Shown here piece by piece: positions 44,369 to 52,923 of a stretch of DNA of 64,000 bases. Made by a program: the position numbers and the translations under genes. Origin of the DNA: CAYFLR01 sp964343805 (GTDB lineage Bacteria; Bdellovibrionota_B; Oligoflexia; CAYFLR01); the NCBI GenBank assembly GCA_964343805.1, contig CAYFLR010000004.1, forward strand, positions 124,001-188,000, read 5' to 3'. The notes beneath the pieces were generated by a model that searched no databases, had not been told where the DNA came from, and was given only the letters and a program-made list of their open reading frames with translations. Every line of letters begins with the position of its first letter. The stretch's first letter is position 1.

Positions 44369-46103
44369 CTTTACTGCTGACCTTATGTTTCACCTGGTGA
44401 CCCGGCTGATGAGTAATATGGGGAATGACCGTGTGAAACTGATATCCTAATTCATTAATTTTAATTTTGGCTTGACCAAAAATTGTATTAATTATTTCTC
44501 CTGCCGCATCTAAATACTCTTTGTTGATAGTTAACACCTCTTGTTCCCATAAAAATGAGAGAGTTTGTAGAAAAGTTTTTTCTGAAAAAGTCAGAGATAG
44601 ACTTCCCATAAAACCCTTGCAATTCAGCTCAACTAGGCCGCTTATATCACCACTTTTTGCTTCTTTTTTTTTATAAAATGGTTTACCTGCTGATAGTTCT
44701 ACATGCACCATTTCTTTAAAAACATAGAGGGCGGAGGAGAGAATAAAGTTTACAATTCGAACATCAAAAGCGCTCTTTTTCTTATTTCGCCTCAGAGTTT
44801 TCTGTGCTCTTTTGGAAAGACCGCTTCGTTTAAATATATTATCTTTATTATTTAGCAATGCTTTGCGTATAAGACGATCTAAATTACTTAGTTTACTATC
44901 CGTTTCCTCGGTTGCCTTGGCCAGAGCCTTTTCCATATGAATTTTGGCTTCTTCATAGTGACCAAATTTATAATAGGATTTGGCAATATTGTAGTTTAGG
45001 TTAGTGACCCCCTCCAAATCTTGTGGATCAATAATTCGCTTTACATGAGAGTAACATTTTAGTGCCTGTCCAAAATCACTTTCATCCATATATTTCCTAG
45101 CCCGGGTGGAAAACTCTGTAATGAGCAGAGATAAAATTTTTCGCTTGATCTCAATGGGTTGATGCTCTGGTATTTTTAAATAATACTTTATTAATTCCCG
45201 TTCTTCTACTTGCGATAGAAGAGTGGGGATGGCTTCCACCATTCCGGCATTGGTGGCGTTTTGGAAAACAAATTGAACTATTTTTTCATTTATTCTCTTA
45301 AAATTTGGGCAAGCTCTTTGGATCTCAATAAGGATTTTAAGGGCTTCTTGATTTTTTCTTAACTTGTTATAACAAACATGGAGATGGTATTGTCTTTGTA
45401 AATTAAGGGGAGACAATTGATCAGCCTTCTTGAAATACTTGGCAGCTTCTCTATATCTTTTTATGGCTAATAATATGGTCCCCATCAGGTGAAAGTATTT
45501 TACTCCAGAACCCATATTTAAAGCACTCTTCATAATTCCATAGGCTTTATCATAATTTTTTTGGTGTTTTTCTGCAATGGCTGAAAAGAAGGATGCGTCT
45601 ATAGGTTGGCAAGATTTTTCAAAACTATCCAGATAGTTAAAAAGTAAGAAAAAATCCTGATTGTGGAGGTAATGAAAGAATTTGTATTTGCTTCTTTGCA
45701 ATTCCTCACTGGGTCTTTCGCTAAATATGGATTCTCTAATGAGTTCAACCAGTGGAGGCAAATCCTTCTTTTTAATAGGTTCATTAATGTTCACAGACTC
45801 AACCAAATCATACTCTTTGAGTAAGGCGCTGTGACCGTCTTTAAAAGAAGAGTAGTAAATATTTAACCGAATTCCACAGGTCCTTCTTCTTTGAAAGTAA
45901 TCTTCAATAAAATGAGTGGGCCAAGGATAGGAGTTCCATGCAAACAAGACTAGGGCTGGTTTTTTTTCTGCTAATTGCAGATAGAAGTCATCTTCTTCTG
46001 TAAAGTAGGTAAATACTAGCTGGGGAAGTTCTTTCGAGAGCAGTCCCATCAACCGCTCTTCTTCATCCTCTTTTTTATAGTTAAATAGGAATACGGTTTT
46101 CAT
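44286..46103 (-). CDS. TPR protein with C-terminal CheX-like phosphatase domain
   Basis: A 605-residue cytosolic protein. Residues 1-130 resemble a receiver fold (MKTVFLFNYKKEDEEERLM... PALVLFAWNSYPW) but lack the phosphoacceptor Asp. Residues 145-400 contain TPR-like repeats (AYGIMKSALNMGSGVKYFH, YREAAKYFKKADQLSPLN, YEEAKIHMEKALAKA). Residues 450-600 look like CheX/CheC: EIIN at 536-539 gives the Glu and Asn of the dephosphorylation motif ExxN. It may dephosphorylate a response regulator. It overlaps folC convergently by 83 bases. Confidence 0.7.
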   Translation of the reverse strand: MKTVFLFNYKKEDEEERLMGLLSKELPQLVFTYFTEEDDFYLQLAEKKPALVLFAWNSYPWPTHFIEDYFQRRRTCGIRLNIYYSSFKDGHSALLKEYDLVESVNINEPIKKKDLPPLVELIRESIFSERPSEELQRSKYKFFHYLHNQDFFLLFNYLDSFEKSCQPIDASFFSAIAEKHQKNYDKAYGIMKSALNMGSGVKYFHLMGTILLAIKRYREAAKYFKKADQLSPLNLQRQYHLHVCYNKLRKNQEALKILIEIQRACPNFKRINEKIVQFVFQNATNAGMVEAIPTLLSQVEERELIKYYLKIPEHQPIEIKRKILSLLITEFSTRARKYMDESDFGQALKCYSHVKRIIDPQDLEGVTNLNYNIAKSYYKFGHYEEAKIHMEKALAKATEETDSKLSNLDRLIRKALLNNKDNIFKRSGLSKRAQKTLRRNKKKSAFDVRIVNFILSSALYVFKEMVHVELSAGKPFYKKKEAKSGDISGLVELNCKGFMGSLSLTFSEKTFLQTLSFLWEQEVLTINKEYLDAAGEIINTIFGQAKIKINELGYQFHTVIPHITHQPGHQVKHKVSSKVIVVPFAYKGKPFCQIEVCGYSEDLQN

Positions 46104-46188
46104 CTTTAACTATTCGGTATTTAAAGATAATTCTTTAGAGGCAAATAGCCAACGGTTAAAAAAAGGAATTTTATGATTGGAGAGAGTA

Positions 46189-47076
46189 TTAAAGTTCAAA
46201 AGGCTTAAGGTCGTTTTGCATGCGAGCAGCATTGATGGTGTTATACATTAACATGGCAATGGTCATGGGGCCAACTCCTCCAGGTACTGGCGTAATAGCT
46301 TTTGTCTTCTCTTTTACCTGATCGTAGGCTACATCACCTACTAAATAACTTCCTTTGGGGTGTGATTCATCATTGACTTGATTAATACCGACATCAATGA
46401 CTACAGCTCCTTCTTTAACATATTCTTCGGTGATCATTTGAGGTCTTCCAATCGCAGCCACTAAGATGTCCGCTTGACGGCAAACTTCGGGCAGATTTTG
46501 CGTACGTGAGTGGCAGAGGGTGGTGGTCGCATCCCATCCCTTAAGAGAGAGTAGAACCGAAAGGGGGCGACCTACCATATTACTACGTCCAATAACTACC
46601 ACTTTTTTACCCACAGTAGAAATATCACTTCGTTTGAGCATCTGCAGAACTCCAAAAGGTGTACAGGGCATGAAGCTAGGAGTGCCAGCACATAAAAGAC
46701 CTAAATTATAGGGGTGAAAGCAATCTACATCTTTTGCAGGGTCAATGAGTTTAATTATTTCGTCTTCTTTACATTGTTTAGGCAAAGGGGATTGGCAGAG
46801 AATCCCATGCACCTTCGGATCATGATTAAGATCCTTGATTACTTTAGATAACTCTTCAAATGAGGTTGTTGCGGGTAAAGCAATCTCAGCTGAGGCGATC
46901 CCGATCTGTTCACAACACTTTTTCTTATTATTTACATAGACGCGAGAAGCGGGATCATCCCCCACAATGACTACTGTTAAAGAAGGGGTAATTCCGGACT
47001 GCTTTAGATTACTAATTTCTAAAGTGAGTTCATTTAGGATCTCTTTGCGAATCTTATTGCCTGATATTCTTTGCAT
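46189..47076 (-). CDS. folD: Methylenetetrahydrofolate dehydrogenase/cyclohydrolase FolD
   Basis: A 295-residue bifunctional enzyme interconverting 5,10-methylene-THF, 5,10-methenyl-THF and 10-formyl-THF, with NADP. Catalytic segment SRVYVNNKKKCCEQIGI contains the family's Tyr and Lys (YVxxKxK). The NADP fold is VVVIGRSNMVGRPLSVLL, and GGVGPMTIAML closes the active site. A divergent promoter region separates it from the histone-like gene. It matches the standard 285-300 residue length. Confidence 0.93.
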   Translation of the reverse strand: MQRISGNKIRKEILNELTLEISNLKQSGITPSLTVVIVGDDPASRVYVNNKKKCCEQIGIASAEIALPATTSFEELSKVIKDLNHDPKVHGILCQSPLPKQCKEDEIIKLIDPAKDVDCFHPYNLGLLCAGTPSFMPCTPFGVLQMLKRSDISTVGKKVVVIGRSNMVGRPLSVLLSLKGWDATTTLCHSRTQNLPEVCRQADILVAAIGRPQMITEEYVKEGAVVIDVGINQVNDESHPKGSYLVGDVAYDQVKEKTKAITPVPGGVGPMTIAMLMYNTINAARMQNDLKPFEL

Positions 47077-47220
47077 TTCTATCCTCCCAGCTGATTTTTG
47101 AAGCGACGATTATGGCATTTAAAGCGAGGTAATTCTACTAAAAAGGAGACTTTTTTATGCTGCATTATATGTTACCAGAAGGGGTTGGGGATAAATTATT
47201 GGTCATCTTCCGTACAGAGT

Positions 47221-47249
47221 TTGCATTTTGCTCATCAAGACCGTATAAT
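47221..47249 (+). promoter_or_regulatory. Sigma-70-type promoter of the histone-like gene
   Basis: TTGCAT (47221) and TATAAT (47244) are separated by exactly 17 bases. Transcription would start near 47256, with GGAGG at 47276 and the start codon at 47287. This is the best promoter match I see in the window, consistent with a strongly expressed gene. Confidence 0.75.
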
Positions 47250-47286
47250 TTTAGTAATATCAATAAATTAAAATTGGAGGGTAATG

Positions 47287-47555
47287 ATGGCTAGCAAAAC
47301 TGGACTGTTAGAAGCGTACTTAGACAAGGCTTTAAAGCTAATCAAAAAGGATTTATTAGCGGAAATTAAGANNNNNNNNNNAAGAAAAAAGCTCCCGCAA
47401 AAAAGAAAGCGGCTCCTAAGAAGAAACCGGCTGCAAAGAAAAAAGCTCCCGCAAAAAAGAAAGCGGCTCCTAAGAAGAAAGCGGCTCCTAACAAGAAACC
47501 GGCAGCAAAGAAAAAAGCTCCCGTAAAAAAGAAAGCGGCTCCTAAGAAAAAATAA
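47287..47555 (+). CDS. Lys/Ala-rich histone H1-like protein, interrupted by an assembly gap
   Basis: Before the gap: ASKTGLLEAYLDKALKLIKKDLLAEIK, a short helical head; after the gap, in a different frame, KKKAPAKKKAAPKKKPAA-type repeats continue to a TAA at 47553. The pattern KKxAxKKKAAPKKKPA matches bacterial histone H1-like DNA-binding proteins (AlgP/HctA type), which compact DNA through a basic tail. I start at the second ATG (47287), six bases after GGAGG. The gap in a repetitive Lys/Ala stretch is likely an assembly collapse, so true length is unknown. Confidence 0.78.
47372..47381. other. Assembly gap of ten N
   Basis: Ten undetermined bases within the Lys/Ala repeat gene. Low-complexity repeats on the right side probably caused it. 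Confidence 0.95.
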
Positions 47556-47672
47556 CTTTTCCCTTCTAGGAAAGCATTCGGTTTGATGGGTTAACCATTC
47601 AGAGGATTCGTATTTTCTGTTTCCTTTTCTCCAGTTATCCTCTTTGGTTTGGTTAGAATATGAATTTTTTGG

Positions 47673-47686
47673 TGACAACTTTGTCA
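47673..47686. promoter_or_regulatory. Inverted repeat TGACAA-CT-TTGTCA
   Basis: A six-base inverted repeat with a two-base centre in the 340-base gap between the histone-like and response regulator genes. It is 64 bases, centre to centre, from the perfect palindrome at 47736. A further TGACAA half-site is at 47768. Together they look like operators of one dimeric regulator. Confidence 0.5.
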
Positions 47687-47735
47687 AATCGAATTCTATA
47701 ACTACCTGATATTACGTTCGCACTTATCTTAGCTA

Positions 47736-47751
47736 TGGACAAATTTGTCCA
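47736..47751. promoter_or_regulatory. Perfect 16-base palindrome TGGACAAATTTGTCCA
   Basis: A 16-base perfect palindrome with the same (T)GACAA...TTGTC core as the site at 47673. It lies 145 bases before the start of the response regulator gene. Autoregulation by that regulator is a natural idea, but it is not shown by the sequence. Confidence 0.6.
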
Positions 47752-47895
47752 AATTAAATCATCCTACTGACAAAAGAAGTAAAATGCCTGGAAAACGGGG
47801 CAAAAAAGTGATAACTGTTTTGTGCAATTGTTCTATAGGGACTTGTAACTCATAAAGCTTCCGAAAGTCTTTTAAGATATACGTAGAAGGGATTT

Positions 47896-48679
47896 ATGAA
47901 TTTCGATCAATGGCTTCAAATACTCAAAGATAAAGATGTAAATCAGTATAATTTGCTGCAAGCACAAATATGTATTGCAGAAAAAAGTGGGGACAGTGAG
48001 TTCGAGAAGCTGGTGCATAAATATGTAGAGAAACAGGTTTTTAGCCAAACCATGGGCACTGAATTTGATTGTATTGTCGCTGAAGATGATCCTCACATTT
48101 CAGATAATATCCTGAAGTATCTTAGAAAAGAGGGATTCAATCCTGATTATGCATCTAATATTATGGATATAAATACCAAATTTTATGAGANNNNNNNNNN
48201 ATTTCTATTCTATCACTTTCATAGATATTAATATGCCCATGGAAGAGGGAAGTTTAGAGGCTGCTTCCGTATGGCCCTACCTGTATAACTTCAGAAAATT
48301 TAATAAAGTAACACCTTTGTATATTATCTCTTCCGCGGCTCAAGAGTATCAAAATGTAATAGCTCATAAATCACTAGAGGTGGCCGCCCATTTGCAGAAG
48401 CCTTTTTCTGAAAGAATTTTAGTTCCTTATTTAGAATCAGAAATGAGCCGTTTGCAGCAGCTTGACGATAAGGTTCAAGATCACCCTAACTTCTCTTTGA
48501 ACAAATGGAAGGCAGTGATGGCTGCCAATTTTTGTTTAGACCGTCTCAAGTTGGTAGGAGGCGATTTTCATATGGCATCTAAACTGTGCAATGTCTCTGA
48601 AAGAACCATAAGACGGGCCCTTAAAAGCAGCGGTGTGAGAGTAGATGACCACCTATGGCAAGCCATCCATGATAATTAA
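47896..48679 (+). CDS. Response regulator with Fis-type helix-turn-helix, interrupted by an assembly gap
   Basis: Before the gap: about 55 helical residues, then a receiver start (DCIVAEDDPHISDNIL, acidic pair EDD). After the gap, in another frame: the phosphoacceptor region FIDINMP, VTPLYIISSAAQ (Ser), and QKPFS (Lys). The C-terminal part, DFHMASKLCNVSERTIRRALK, is a Fis-type helix-turn-helix. The product is therefore a DNA-binding response regulator. The N-terminal helical extension before the receiver is unusual. Candidate operator palindromes lie just upstream. Confidence 0.8.
48191..48200. other. Assembly gap of ten N
   Basis: Ten undetermined bases within the receiver domain of the response regulator. 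Frames differ before and after. Confidence 0.95.
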
Positions 48680-48776
48680 CTCACCCTTTTTCCCAGTTCT
48701 CATCGACAGAGATAAAGATTTCCTTTAAAATAAGATAGTTGAGCTTGTTTTAACCTTGTTATAGGTCTTGAATTTT

Positions 48777-49667
48777 ATGACTAAGAAAGAATGGTTCACA
48801 GTTCTTATCCCTGTTCCTTTGGTTTGGTTGCTTGATCTACTCACCAAATTAATTGGGGCTCAATTTGTAGAACCGACCCAGCTTGGCTTTATCACTCTTA
48901 AACTCCATCATAACTATGGAGCTATTTTAGGAACATTTTCTGATTTGCCAGAATTCCTTAGAGTTGTTTCTCTTTCTACCGGTGGAGCCTTTCTCGTCTG
49001 TTTGTATGCTGCCTTGCAATACCTTCTTCCCATAAGATCCATGATGCTGAGAGTAGGGATGGGGATCTTATTAGGCGGAATATTGGGTAATGTCACCGAC
49101 CGCATTATTTGGGGATATGTGCGTGACTTTATTTTAATGGATTTCCATTATTTCCGGACTGGTATTTTTAATGTCTCTGATGTTATGCAGTGGCCGGGCC
49201 TTGTATTGATAATTATGGGGCTTTATAAAGAGATCAATAACCTGTTCCCTGAGGATGATAAGCGTAAGGTCTATTGGATTAATATTAACTATCAATTAAA
49301 GTTTTGCTTTATCCTGGTGAGTGTGGGTTTAGGTATATTTCTTATTTCAGGAACCTTTGCTTTCACTTATTTAAAAGTTGCTTTAGCTGAAGTGATAGGA
49401 CCAAAGGCTGATATGATAGCTAAGTTCACACATCCGTTTTTGATTATCTATATTGTCATGAGCCTGGCCTTTTTATCCCTTTTATTTCTAGTCGGACGTC
49501 AGATTTCCCATCGGTCAGCTGGCCCACTATACGCTTTTGAAAGATTTTTAAGAGACACAATGGCCGGAAAGAAAGTTAAACTTAAACTCCGCTCCAAAGA
49601 TGAATTTAAATCATTAGAGGTTCTGGCTGAACAGCTCCAGTCCTATTTCACTGAAAGTAAGAAATAA
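48777..49667 (+). CDS. Fusion of signal-peptidase-II-like domain with a HAMP membrane module
   Basis: A 296-residue membrane protein. Residues 1-155 resemble lipoprotein signal peptidase LspA: LLDLLTK (Asp 20, Lys 24), HHNYGAILGTFS (Asn 46), GNVTDRIIWGYVRDFI (catalytic-type Asp 108) and FNVSDV (second Asp 135), with four hydrophobic segments. Residues 175-240 add two more helices and then a HAMP-like stretch starting SHRSAGPLYAF, as in the 7431 protein. ATG 48777 is preferred over a TTG nine bases upstream, which has no room for a ribosome site. Both Asp suggest activity, but the HAMP implies regulation or a sensor role. Confidence 0.78.
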   Translation: MTKKEWFTVLIPVPLVWLLDLLTKLIGAQFVEPTQLGFITLKLHHNYGAILGTFSDLPEFLRVVSLSTGGAFLVCLYAALQYLLPIRSMMLRVGMGILLGGILGNVTDRIIWGYVRDFILMDFHYFRTGIFNVSDVMQWPGLVLIIMGLYKEINNLFPEDDKRKVYWININYQLKFCFILVSVGLGIFLISGTFAFTYLKVALAEVIGPKADMIAKFTHPFLIIYIVMSLAFLSLLFLVGRQISHRSAGPLYAFERFLRDTMAGKKVKLKLRSKDEFKSLEVLAEQLQSYFTESKK

Positions 49668-49974
49668 TATCATCAGTCAATTAAGGTGAAGAGATTCTCA
49701 AAATATTCATTGTGAGATTCACAACCTCATTTTTGAAACAAAATGGGGTGAAACGTGTTTCAAAGGCATTGTTGTCTATTTAAGCGAAAACTACACTTAC
49801 CATAACCATAATTAAAAAACAATCTTTAAAGAGCGAAGTGTAAGACGTTTTTACCTCAGTTTAAATATTTGTAACTCTAAAGAAAATTGAATAACTTCAA
49901 CTCAATACAAAAGTTAGCCGAAAAGTATTCTATATAAAATGATTGTTATCTTCTTTCAGATATAGGGATTCAGC
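49668..49974. other. Intergenic region with two small dyads
   Basis: 307 bases between same-strand genes. TTGTGA-GAT-TCACAA at 49710-49724 and TGAAAC-GT-GTTTCA at 49749-49762 are short dyads about 38 bases apart. They may be operator sites for the lipoprotein gene downstream. No reading frame of note. Confidence 0.4.
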
Positions 49975-51147
49975 TTGGGTACAAAAGAATTCTATCTCAT
50001 CGGAACTATTTTACTTTTGGTAACATTAATGATGTCTTACCAAAATTGTGGTTCATCCATCAAACGACACTCACAAATAAGCTCAGTTGATAAACCTATA
50101 GTGGTGGAAAAAAGAAAAACTTCCATAATGCCGCCTGTTAAGAATAAAGTAAATCTTCTTTCCTTAGATGTTCTGAATGGAGTGTTGCCACCCCAAGTGG
50201 ATGAATTTCCCTTGGCTAATACTAATAAAAAAGATGTGGTTAATGGAGAGAGGAATTATTCAGTGGTGGTTGGCCAATATGGAAGTAATCCACAACATCC
50301 AAAACTTACCATAACTATTTCAGACATGGCTAATTGGTTTGATGAATTAGAGGGGGTTAGTTTTGATACAGAGGGCCACTATCTCGGGTTTCCTTCCCAA
50401 GAGAACTATAACGATAAAAAAGACACTAGTTTGTTTGCAGTGTTGATTTATGACCGTTTCGTTATTAGGCTTAAAGGGAATGGCTTTACAGTGAATAGGT
50501 TAAAGGAGGTATTTGAAACGCTCAATACCTCTCCTTTAGGTTACGACAATTCAAATACAAAAACAGAGAGTGCTGAAATAAAAAGACCCTTACCCACAGC
50601 TCCTACCCTCATTGATGATAGAGGAAATCAAAGTTTAGCCTTCTTAAAATGCTTCTTCAGCTCTGAAAACATAGAAGGATTGCAGGGCAACGCCGCAAAA
50701 ATACACTTAGCCAAAAGAAAAAAAGCTTTACTAGCAGATGATCAGGGAGATGGTTTTTATATCTTTGGTCCCGGTCTGCTCTCATATTATACCTATCCAG
50801 CAGATAACTATTCCAATGAATTTATTATAAAGTTAGATGTTAAAACGACCATTAAAGTATATATCCATGAAAATGCATCTCGCTCTCAGCTAACAGCTGA
50901 CGATATTGAGGTGGTAACATTATCTTCTACTTTTGATCGAGGAATGATCCCTCTTTTAGCGGGAAAACGTATTGAGCTATTACAAGAATCCCCTTTATTA
51001 AATTGGTTTATGGATTTGCTGAAAAAAGAGATAGAGCTGAGACTTGTTCAACCCGTGCTCTCAAGTGGATTAGAACCTTCTACGATTTCGGAACTTAAGA
51101 AAGAATGTTCTGGTCTCGATTTTGACGAGCTACTAGAGCAAATCTAA
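49975..51147 (+). CDS. Putative lipoprotein of unknown function
   Basis: A 390-residue protein starting at a TTG with AGGGATT before it. One N-terminal hydrophobic segment (LIGTILLLVTLMM) is followed by SYQNCGSS (Cys 25), a non-canonical lipobox. The rest is a mixed alpha/beta sequence with no motif I recognise; it includes polar loops (NTNKKDVVNGERNYS) and a C-terminal helix (LKKEIELRLVQPVL). It precedes ftcD by 102 bases on the same strand. Confidence 0.6.
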   Translation: MGTKEFYLIGTILLLVTLMMSYQNCGSSIKRHSQISSVDKPIVVEKRKTSIMPPVKNKVNLLSLDVLNGVLPPQVDEFPLANTNKKDVVNGERNYSVVVGQYGSNPQHPKLTITISDMANWFDELEGVSFDTEGHYLGFPSQENYNDKKDTSLFAVLIYDRFVIRLKGNGFTVNRLKEVFETLNTSPLGYDNSNTKTESAEIKRPLPTAPTLIDDRGNQSLAFLKCFFSSENIEGLQGNAAKIHLAKRKKALLADDQGDGFYIFGPGLLSYYTYPADNYSNEFIIKLDVKTTIKVYIHENASRSQLTADDIEVVTLSSTFDRGMIPLLAGKRIELLQESPLLNWFMDLLKKEIELRLVQPVLSSGLEPSTISELKKECSGLDFDELLEQI

Positions 51148-51249
51148 TTTTCCAACCAGCTAATTTATAATAAGGTTGTCATCTTATCTACAATATGCCA
51201 CAACTTAAAAGTTATAAAGTACAATCCGTGTTATTAAGGGAGTTGAGGC

Positions 51250-52923
51250 ATGAGAAAAATAGTAGAGTGTGTACCCAATATATCTGAAGGTGTCCGACCA
51301 GAAATTTATAATGCCGTTGCAAAGTGCTGCGAGAAAGTGCAAGGGGTTAAACTATTGGATGTAGATCCTGGCGCTGCTACTAATCGAACAGTAATAACCT
51401 TTGCTGGAAGTCCTGAAGTTATAGTGGATGGTGCTTTTGAAGTCATCAAAGCGGCAAAAGAAATGATAGATATGCGTACTCATTCTGGAGAGCATGCTCG
51501 TATGGGAGCCACTGATGTCTGTCCATTTGTACCAGTTTCAGGAGTTACCCTGGAAGAATGTGCTGAATTGGCACGTAAATTAGCTAAAAGAGTCGGAGAA
51601 GAACTTGGAGTTTGGGCTTATCTTTATGAAGCAGCTGCAAGTAAACCAGAATGGCAGAGCCTGCCAAATGTGAGAAAAGGGGAGTATGAAGGTTTAGCTG
51701 CGAGAGAGGGCGATCCTGAGTGGAAACCGGATTTTGGTCCTAAAGAATTTGATCCTCGCTTTGGTGCGGTAGCCATAGGGGCACGTAAGTTTTTAGTTGC
51801 CTATAACATTAATCTTAATTCCCTTAATAAAAAATTAGCTAGAGATATTGCTTTTAACATCCGTCAGTCTGGAAGGTCTAAACGAGAAAGCTATCCCGAT
51901 GGTGAAATCATTCGTCATCCTGATGGAAAACCAGTAAAAATACCTGGTATTTTTCAAGATTGTAAAGCAGGAGCATGGATTATTCCTGAGTACAATCGAG
52001 CTCAGATCACCATGAACCTGACTGATATTGATGTGACTCCTGTTCATAAAGTTTTTGATGAAGTCTGTTCTCAGGCTGCCGAGCGAGGAATGCGTGTGAC
52101 CGGATCCGAAATTGTTGGTTTGGTTCCATTACAAACCATGCTAGAAGCCGGTACTCATTACCTGCAAAAACAAGGTTTATCTGCGGCAGTCTCAGAAAAA
52201 GAATTGGTTCGAACTGCCGTTATGTCGCTAGGTTTTGAGGATGTTGGTTCCTTTGATCCTGAAGACAAAATTATAGAGTATCGCTTTAAAAGAACAGGTC
52301 GCCTCGTGGATTTAACCATCACCGATTTTGCAGATACTCTCGCTTCCGATGCCCCTGCTCCTGGAGGTGGATCTATCGCAGCACTTTGTGGTAATTTATC
52401 TGCTTCCTTAGTAACCATGGTGACCAATCTGACTCATGGAAAGAAAGATTTTAAAGAACAGTACCAACGTATGGAAGAGGTTGGATTGAAAGGGCAGGTT
52501 ATCAAACAATGGTTTCTCGACGCTATTGATGCAGATACAGATTCCTTCAATCTAGTAATGGATGCCATGGGAATGCCTAAAAAGACTGATGAGCAAAAGA
52601 AAATACGTCATGAGGCTATTCAAGAGGCCACTAAAAACGCCACCCTCATTCCTTTACAAGTTTTAGAAAAGAATCTCGAACTCATTCCTCTCTTAAAAGA
52701 GGTAGCCACTCATGGAAATCCCAACTGTGCTTCGGATGTTGGTGTGGGGGCAAGATGTATGCTGACCTGTGCTGAAGGCGCTGCCATGAACGTCTTAATC
52801 AATCTACCAGATGTTGAAGATGAAGCGTTCAAACAAGACTGTATAAAACGAGTGGAAACGACTCTAGCACAGTGTAAAGAGGGCAGTGACGAAGTAGTCA
52901 AACAATTAGAATTTACTTCTTAA
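51250..52923 (+). CDS. ftcD: Bifunctional glutamate formimidoyltransferase/formimidoyltetrahydrofolate cyclodeaminase
   Basis: A 557-residue bifunctional enzyme like mammalian FTCD. N-terminal transferase domain: IVECVPNISEG, LLDVDPGAATNRTVITFAG, MRTHSGEHARMGATDVCPFVPV, all family hallmarks. C-terminal cyclodeaminase domain from about residue 355: LTITDFADTLASDAPAPGGGSIAALCG. It moves the formimino group of formiminoglutamate to THF and then releases ammonia, the last step of histidine breakdown. No hut genes are adjacent. It overlaps the convergent protease gene by 18 bases. Confidence 0.92.
   Translation: MRKIVECVPNISEGVRPEIYNAVAKCCEKVQGVKLLDVDPGAATNRTVITFAGSPEVIVDGAFEVIKAAKEMIDMRTHSGEHARMGATDVCPFVPVSGVTLEECAELARKLAKRVGEELGVWAYLYEAAASKPEWQSLPNVRKGEYEGLAAREGDPEWKPDFGPKEFDPRFGAVAIGARKFLVAYNINLNSLNKKLARDIAFNIRQSGRSKRESYPDGEIIRHPDGKPVKIPGIFQDCKAGAWIIPEYNRAQITMNLTDIDVTPVHKVFDEVCSQAAERGMRVTGSEIVGLVPLQTMLEAGTHYLQKQGLSAAVSEKELVRTAVMSLGFEDVGSFDPEDKIIEYRFKRTGRLVDLTITDFADTLASDAPAPGGGSIAALCGNLSASLVTMVTNLTHGKKDFKEQYQRMEEVGLKGQVIKQWFLDAIDADTDSFNLVMDAMGMPKKTDEQKKIRHEAIQEATKNATLIPLQVLEKNLELIPLLKEVATHGNPNCASDVGVGARCMLTCAEGAAMNVLINLPDVEDEAFKQDCIKRVETTLAQCKEGSDEVVKQLEFTS

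Noticed and set aside
47268..47687. Minus-strand frame with repeated FLLRSRFL units, and a plus-strand RKKLPQKRK frame
   Set aside because: Both are out-of-frame readings of the Lys/Ala repeats; the KKKAPAKKK frame ending at 47555 matches a known protein type.
49710..49724. CRP site (TTGTGA-GAT-TCACAA)
   Set aside because: The half-sites match TGTGA/TCACA but the spacer is 3 rather than 6 bases, so it is listed only as an unassigned dyad.
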